Assembly: GCA_003353825.1 (NCBI GenBank)
Contig: PIVW01000260.1
Coordinates: 1 to 8,138 of the forward strand
Length of the DNA: 8,138 nt
Reading direction: 5' to 3'
From: Chloroflexota bacterium
Lineage (GTDB): Bacteria > Chloroflexota > Anaerolineae > J102
Positions 6,301 through 8,138 of the stretch are shown in pieces. Under the pieces are notes generated by a model that saw only the letters and a program-made list of their open reading frames with translations, ran no database searches and was not told the DNA's origin. Position 1 is the stretch's first letter, and the number at the start of each line of letters is the position of its first letter. A program made the translations under genes and the position numbers.

Positions 6301-8138
6301 GACGAAGGATTTGTGGTGTTTGTGAACCGACGTATACCACCATCAGGGTGCTGCCCATTGAGCAAGGCATTGACCACCCGGTATTTGTGACGATTGGTCA
6401 CAAATATCCCGTAAGGACCGCCGTACTGTTCGGCCAGCATAAATCCCAGCCCAGTCCAATTAACAGCGTCGATGACTGATCTAGGATTATTACCATTAAT
6501 CGGATTCCACTCCCAGCCTCCCATACCGATATCACCATCTATTTGAGCATAGCCAAGCCAGTCGATACGTTGCTGGATATACCATTCCCAACTTTGCCAT
6601 GTATGGGGTCCGTATTGTATGGTCGTGCCGTTCAAGGCCGGCAAGGCATGGGCCAGCGCCGCCAGGGTAGCTCCGTTAAAGGCTACTCGCCCGCCATCAA
6701 TCAGAGTACCGCCGCTATAGATGCCCTGATTGTCCGTGGTGCCGGCAATTCGGGGGCAGTTAATCACCGCCGGGCCATTGGGTGGGATATAACCACATTC
6801 GGTACTTTCTTCACCAGCCACCAGAGCTGTACTGGTTGGACCTAACTGCGATGTCAAATAATTTATCAGCCGGATGGTAGTTTCGGCGTAGGGGTCGTCA
6901 TCCCAACGGCGATCGTTTTCAGCGTCCCAGCCAGCGGGACGGGCCCCAATAAGGGTGCCGGGCGGGTAGGCCGGCAGGTGTCCATTGCGCAAAAGGAGCA
7001 GTAGCATATTTGGTGTAACTGTTATGTGACCTGCTGAGGCTCTAATAAATCGAGTATTGTAGTTAGCAAAGTTGGCCATTGTGCGGTGCATATACCACAT
7101 TGTTTCTTGAGCGGCCATAACGGTCATGATCTCGAGCTGCTGGTCGGTCCAGTTGTGAGGGTTGTTGTCGGGGGTCCAGTCGTAAACGTAAAGTGGGAAT
7201 GAGGCAAACTTGGCCGGGCCACCGCACCGGTCAATCACCTTGACCCCAACATCCAACCGGGCGCCGCCGTTGACATTTGGCACTCTGAAGGTGCGGCCTA
7301 TATCCCAGACTGCCATAATAGCGTTGTTTCTGGTATAAAAGTTAGTAGTGTCGGCGCCGTCGAAAACAGTGTCGAGGTTGGCATCCCAAGTCACATCATA
7401 GCCACTGGCGCATGCAGCATTACGAATGATTGCTTTCAGAGTAATGGGCGCGCCTTCGTGAGCCGGATGAGGTTGAGTGGGGTCATCTTGCCGGTAGGGG
7501 ATAATCATTACCTGGTCATCCTTGCGAACTTGAACCGTAGCGTCGCTGCTATTGTTGCCGGTGTTGAGTTCTGTTGTAGCTCCGGTGATGGTAGCGGTGT
7601 TGGCGATGTAGGTTCCGTGAGGCAGGCCAGAATCAATCACGCCGGTGATGGTGATTACCCCGCCCTGGTTTAGGGCCAGGTCGGCCATTTGCCAGGTGTA
7701 GCTGTTGCCACTGTTGCTCTGGGTGACCGGCAGGCTGGCGCTGACGTTCTGCACACTGATTTCGGTGGAGATGTCGTCGGTGATGGTGACGCTGGTGGCT
7801 ATCACCCCACTGGCGTTGCTGAAGGTCAGAGTGTAGGTAATAGTTTGACCGGGGATAACAGAGCCGGTAGGCGTGACGGCCTTGGCGATGGCCAGGTCAG
7901 CGGCCACGATGGTGATGGTAAAGGCATCTCGCACCACGCCCCGGTCGTGGACAAAGATGTCTTGAGCACCATTAGTATCCCCGGCCACCAGGTTGCTGGC
8001 CCCAGACTGGAAGGCCACATAGCGGCCATCGGCCGAGAGGGAGGGATAGGCGGAGCCATTATTACCCTGAGCGCCGAAGGAATCGACCGAAACCCTTGTT
8101 GTCTGGCCCGTCTGCCGGTCGTGGACAAAGATGTCTTG
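3..8138 (-). CDS. Giant modular secreted surface protein, internal fragment open at both ends
   Basis: One frame runs from base 8138 to base 3 without a stop, giving 2712 residues; start and end both lie outside the window. Domain order is PD40 repeats, DUF11, a 597-residue unique region, two DUF11, beta-helix, DUF11, beta-helix, DUF11, Calx-beta and two Calx-beta-like repeats. All five PGxTITYTLT-type DUF11 motifs fall in this same frame, so no frameshift is present. Composition is that of an extracellular protein: rich in Thr, Ser, Gly, Asn and Val, poor in Lys, with only 14 cysteines that group into close pairs. No membrane segment, signal peptide or anchor is visible, as expected for an internal fragment. 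A structural, adhesive or carbohydrate-binding role at the cell surface is inferred from the domain families; no enzymatic activity can be shown. Certain as a reading frame, tentative as to function. Confidence 0.97.
339..686 (-). other. Calx-beta-like repeat 1
   Basis: Residues 2485-2600. It reads ITLTQSGGTTSVSEAGGSD, AYTLVLDSQPTSTVTITL, SSVELTFNSGNWS, QTVTVTAVDDSLVEGAHS and a closing VDIVDND. The SVSEAGG, Y-x-x-V-L-x-x-Q-P, NW and TVTAVDD motifs are typical of a Calx-beta-like surface repeat. It is about 60-65% identical by eye to the following copy. Confidence 0.8.
687..1022 (-). other. Calx-beta domain
   Basis: Residues 2373-2484. The signature is VAFSSAAYNVDEGDGTAVIT, then VTVEYATAD, AGSDYADTSGTLTIDPG, FTVPITNDQIDENTESLDL and a closing ATLTITDDD. 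This matches the Calx-beta family, a calcium-binding beta sandwich first defined in sodium-calcium exchangers and common in bacterial adhesins. The acidic DEGD, NDQIDEN and DDD positions expected for calcium binding are present, so binding of calcium outside the cell is a reasonable inference. Confidence 0.9.
1023..1412 (-). other. DUF11 domain 5 (with palindrome-encoded segment)
   Basis: Residues 2243-2372. Motifs are REVDLQIGKVVSPTSAAPG, DIITYTLTFTNNSTLYPATG, VVITDYLPAPTFTVQSVIS, YQTAEVFETSAVSSGQGG and VDTDTDNNSTEVGLSI. It is one codon shorter than domain 4 just before the palindrome (TSYQ against TSNSQ). It closes the duplicated helix plus DUF11 module and leads directly into the Calx-beta domain. 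Confidence 0.92.
1172..1204. repeat. 33-bp palindrome, copy A (in DUF11 domain 5)
   Basis: Perfect 15-base arms at 1172-1186 and 1190-1204 (left arm AAACCGCAGAGGTCT), loop CAA. Compared with copies B and C it differs at one base in each arm (1173 and 1203), and the two changed bases pair with each other. On the coding strand they are third positions of a Val and a Gln codon, so the peptide stays QTAEVFETSAVS. Confidence 0.93.
1413..3245 (-). other. Right-handed parallel beta-helix 2 (longer copy)
   Basis: Residues 1632-2242, 611 long. It repeats the plan of helix 1: PTCFAQIEGSPTITYSS, GDTIKIAGTC, LTLRGGYTTTNW, TYPTTLDAEEKGRVIYIT, a coil array, then a cap with DDYHLTAGSAAIDTG and GFDIGYDESPYS. 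The entry and cap are nearly the same as in helix 1, while the coil array (1926-2789) has 11 coils instead of five. Cap cysteines 1634 and 1673 keep the same 39-residue spacing as in helix 1, and a further pair (2041, 2046) sits in a loop of coil 10. A binding or structural rod is likely; no active site was seen. Confidence 0.88.
1926..2789 (-). repeat. Eleven tandem beta-helix coils, strictly alternating A and B types
   Basis: GGG coil starts fall at bases 2789, 2714, 2636, 2561, 2486, 2414, 2336, 2261, 2183, 2087 and 1997, ending at 1926, giving coil lengths of 25, 26, 25, 25, 24, 26, 25, 26, 32, 30 and 24 residues. Odd coils carry FISN-type strands (for example TEFISNTA, TKFISNTA, TQFISNTA) and even coils FENN/FKNN/FANN-type strands. 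Coils 9 and 10 have longer loops, one with RCLNASCQ. Confidence 0.88.
3246..3641 (-). other. DUF11 domain 4 (with palindrome-encoded segment)
   Basis: Residues 1500-1631. Motifs are EIDLQIGKSVTPTSAAPGD, TITYTLTFTNNSTLYPATG, VVITDTIPAPTFTVQSVIS, QTAEVFETSAVSANAGG and VDTDTDNNSAEAGLTV. It follows beta-helix 1 after the SPYSR junction and runs straight into beta-helix 2 at PTCFAQ. It shares the NNSTLYPATG insertion with domain 5 but not with domain 3, which marks domains 4 and 5 as the closest pair. Confidence 0.92.
3401..3433. repeat. 33-bp palindrome, copy B (in DUF11 domain 4)
   Basis: Perfect 15-base arms at 3401-3415 and 3419-3433 with loop CAA. Identical to copy C, in frame, encoding QTAEVFETSAVS. 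It lies 1719 bp from copy C. Confidence 0.93.
3645..4964 (-). other. Right-handed parallel beta-helix 1 (polymorphic-outer-membrane-like)
   Basis: Residues 1059-1498, 440 long. The N-terminal part has PTCFAQIEGSPTITYSS, a DGGTIKIAGYC strand and LTLRGGYTTTNW, a common entry to secreted beta-helices. Next come five coils of exactly 25 residues (4146-4520), each starting GGG and alternating between a TxFISN type and a GGRFENNR type. The end part has GDPAF, DYHLTAGSAAIDTG and GFDIGYDE, the closing signature of secreted right-handed beta-helix proteins of the choice-of-anchor-Q kind. Such folds form elongated rods that bind or cleave polysaccharide; no catalytic residues are evident, so a structural or adhesive role is more likely. 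Cysteines 1061 and 1100 are placed to bridge the cap. Confidence 0.88.
4146..4520 (-). repeat. Five tandem 75-bp beta-helix coils, alternating types A-B-A-B-A
   Basis: GGG coil starts fall at bases 4520, 4445, 4370, 4295 and 4220, and the next at 4145, so every coil is 75 bp. Coils 1, 3 and 5 carry (S/T)xQF or TEFISN-type strands; coils 2 and 4 carry GGRFENNR. The true repeat unit is therefore a 150-bp pair. Confidence 0.9.
4965..5354 (-). other. DUF11 domain 3 (with palindrome-encoded segment)
   Basis: Residues 929-1058. Key motifs are DLSITKVVTPTG, PGDTITYTLTFSNAGN, GVVITDYLPAPTFTVQSVIS and VDTDTDNNSAEAGLAV. Where domains 1 and 2 have YTWQ plus a short hydrophobic strand, this copy has QTAEVFETSAVS, encoded by the palindrome at 5120-5152. 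The segment before it (TFTVQSVISSGSVVITRTS) is almost the same as in domains 4 and 5, so these three share a recent ancestor. Confidence 0.92.
5120..5152. repeat. 33-bp palindrome, copy C (in DUF11 domain 3)
   Basis: Two perfect 15-base arms (5120-5134 and 5138-5152; left arm AGACCGCAGAGGTCT) flank the 3-base loop CAA. It is in frame and encodes QTAEVFETSAVS on the minus strand. The sequence is identical to copy B at 3401-3433. There is no following T-tract and it lies inside the coding sequence, so it is not a terminator. Confidence 0.93.
5364..5735 (-). other. DUF11 domain 2
   Basis: Residues 802-925. It starts ITIVKTVSPTQ, then PGQTITYTLTFSNTGSG, ATGVVITDMVP, and TYTWQVVNLTPSQSGIITIT, and ends TSTDVDTDNNTSEAGLTV. 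The YTWQ segment is intact, so this copy has no palindrome. It directly follows the unique region and is joined to domain 3 by three residues (PPT). Confidence 0.92.
5736..7175 (-). other. Unassigned tryptophan-rich helical region, possibly an alpha/alpha toroid
   Basis: Residues 322-801. Unlike the rest of the protein, this part is non-repetitive and predicted by eye to be mostly helical, with amphipathic stretches starting near residues 331 (TDQQLEIMTVMAAQETMWYM), 413 (DDPYAETTIRLINYLTSQL), 516 (SWEWYIQQRIDWLGYAQ) and 554 (SVIDAVNWTGLGFMLAEQYG). GGWEWNP near 540 and HPDGGIRRF near 597 recall the glycine- and aromatic-rich turns of prenyltransferase/terpene-cyclase repeats, which form alpha/alpha toroids; an (alpha/alpha)6 glycosidase-type barrel is another option. 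No catalytic DxDD or DCTAE-type motif was seen, so a cyclase activity is not supported. Cysteine pairs 448/461, 690/702 and 766/773 suggest disulfides outside the cytoplasm. It may be the effector or ligand-binding part of the protein. Family not recognised with confidence. Confidence 0.4.
7176..7457 (-). other. PKD/Ig-like beta segment at the start of the unique region
   Basis: Residues 228-321. The stretch begins EGAPITLKAIIRN and contains YDVTWDANLDTVFDG, then strands ending in LDVGVKVIDRCGG and FPLYVYDW. The pattern of a strand with V-T-W-D, an acidic turn and a closing V-x-V-x-D strand resembles PKD and related Ig-like domains. Cysteines at residues 243 and 305 could pair within it. This is a fold guess from pattern only. 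The preceding residues 205-227, rich in Pro, His and Asp, look like a linker. Confidence 0.45.
7527..7898 (-). other. DUF11 domain 1
   Basis: Residues 81-204. It opens with DLAIAKAVTPTG, continues with PGQTITYTLTFSN and VTITDD, then YTWQMADLALNQGGVITITG, and closes with NTATITGATTELNTGNNSS. This is the standard order of the DUF11 (conserved repeat) domain, an Ig-like beta sandwich found in arrays on bacterial surface proteins. It keeps the ordinary YTWQ segment and lacks the palindrome found in domains 3-5. It is the most divergent of the five copies and sits apart from the others, before the unique region. Confidence 0.9.
7941..7964 (-). repeat. 24-bp direct repeat, copy 2 (PD40 blade motif)
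   Basis: These 24 bases are identical to bases 8115-8138, 174 bp away, and encode the QDIFVHDR blade motif in the same frame. Exact nucleotide identity points to recent copying of a blade or gene conversion between blades. Confidence 0.9.
8115..8138 (-). repeat. 24-bp direct repeat, copy 1 (PD40 blade motif)
   Basis: Exact match to 7941-7964. It touches the window edge, so the true repeat may be longer. Confidence 0.9.

Larger units (their letters stand above)
7941..8138 (-). other. PD40/TolB-like beta-propeller repeats (partial)
   Basis: Residues 1-66 hold the end of one propeller repeat and one full repeat. The motif QDIFVHDR appears twice, 58 residues apart, with SLSADGRYVAFQS between the copies, the usual signature of PD40 (WD40-like, TolB-type) blades found in secreted bacterial proteins. 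More blades almost certainly lie upstream outside the window, since four to eight make a closed propeller. The blade ends at the second VHDR, and a short linker (residues 67-80) leads into the first DUF11 domain. The family call is firm; its ligand is unknown. Confidence 0.85.

Noticed and set aside
5736..7175. Functional squalene-hopene or terpene cyclase
   Set aside because: Turns resemble such repeats, but no DxDD or DCTAE-type catalytic motif was found, and the setting is an extracellular repeat protein.
5736..7526. A separate gene or a transposon inserted into the repeat protein
   Set aside because: The frame enters and leaves without a stop or frameshift, and no terminal inverted repeats, target duplications or transposase motifs were seen.

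Overview
The window is the inside of one very large gene on the minus strand. Read from base 8138 down to base 3, a single frame stays open for 2712 codons with no stop. Neither a start nor a terminator lies inside, so the gene runs past both edges. I translated this frame line by line; every domain motif recognised on either strand falls in it. The product looks like a giant, secreted, modular surface protein. No intergenic DNA, RNA gene, operon partner, promoter or ribosome binding site can be supported here.

Order along the protein (residue numbers count from the window edge, base 8138): PD40/TolB-type propeller repeats (1-66); DUF11 domain 1 (81-204); a 597-residue non-repetitive region (205-801), with a PKD/Ig-like beta segment followed by a tryptophan-rich helical region that may be an alpha/alpha toroid; DUF11 domains 2 and 3 (802-925, 929-1058); a right-handed beta-helix (1059-1498); DUF11 domain 4 (1500-1631); a second, longer beta-helix (1632-2242); DUF11 domain 5 (2243-2372); a Calx-beta domain (2373-2484); and two copies of a Calx-beta-like repeat (2485-2600 and 2601-2712, the last cut by the edge). 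The beta-helix plus DUF11 pair is a tandem duplication of about 2 kb.

The organism is probably a bacterium with large extracellular proteins. The combination of PD40, DUF11, polymorphic-outer-membrane-like beta-helix and Calx-beta repeats, at moderate GC, is what I associate with Chloroflexota (Anaerolineae and relatives). This is inference from style; there is no phylogenetic marker gene in the window.

The most notable signals are: (i) a 33-bp near-perfect palindrome inside the coding sequence of DUF11 domains 3, 4 and 5 and absent from domains 1 and 2, with a paired compensatory change at two synonymous sites; (ii) beta-helix coils of about 25 residues that strictly alternate between two types, the two helices differing by exactly three coil pairs; (iii) the unassigned 597-residue insert; and (iv) cysteines that can all be grouped in pairs. 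The longest ATG-to-stop readings on the plus strand (246-1019, 1203-1862, 3069-4055, 4452-5372) are antisense shadows of this gene.
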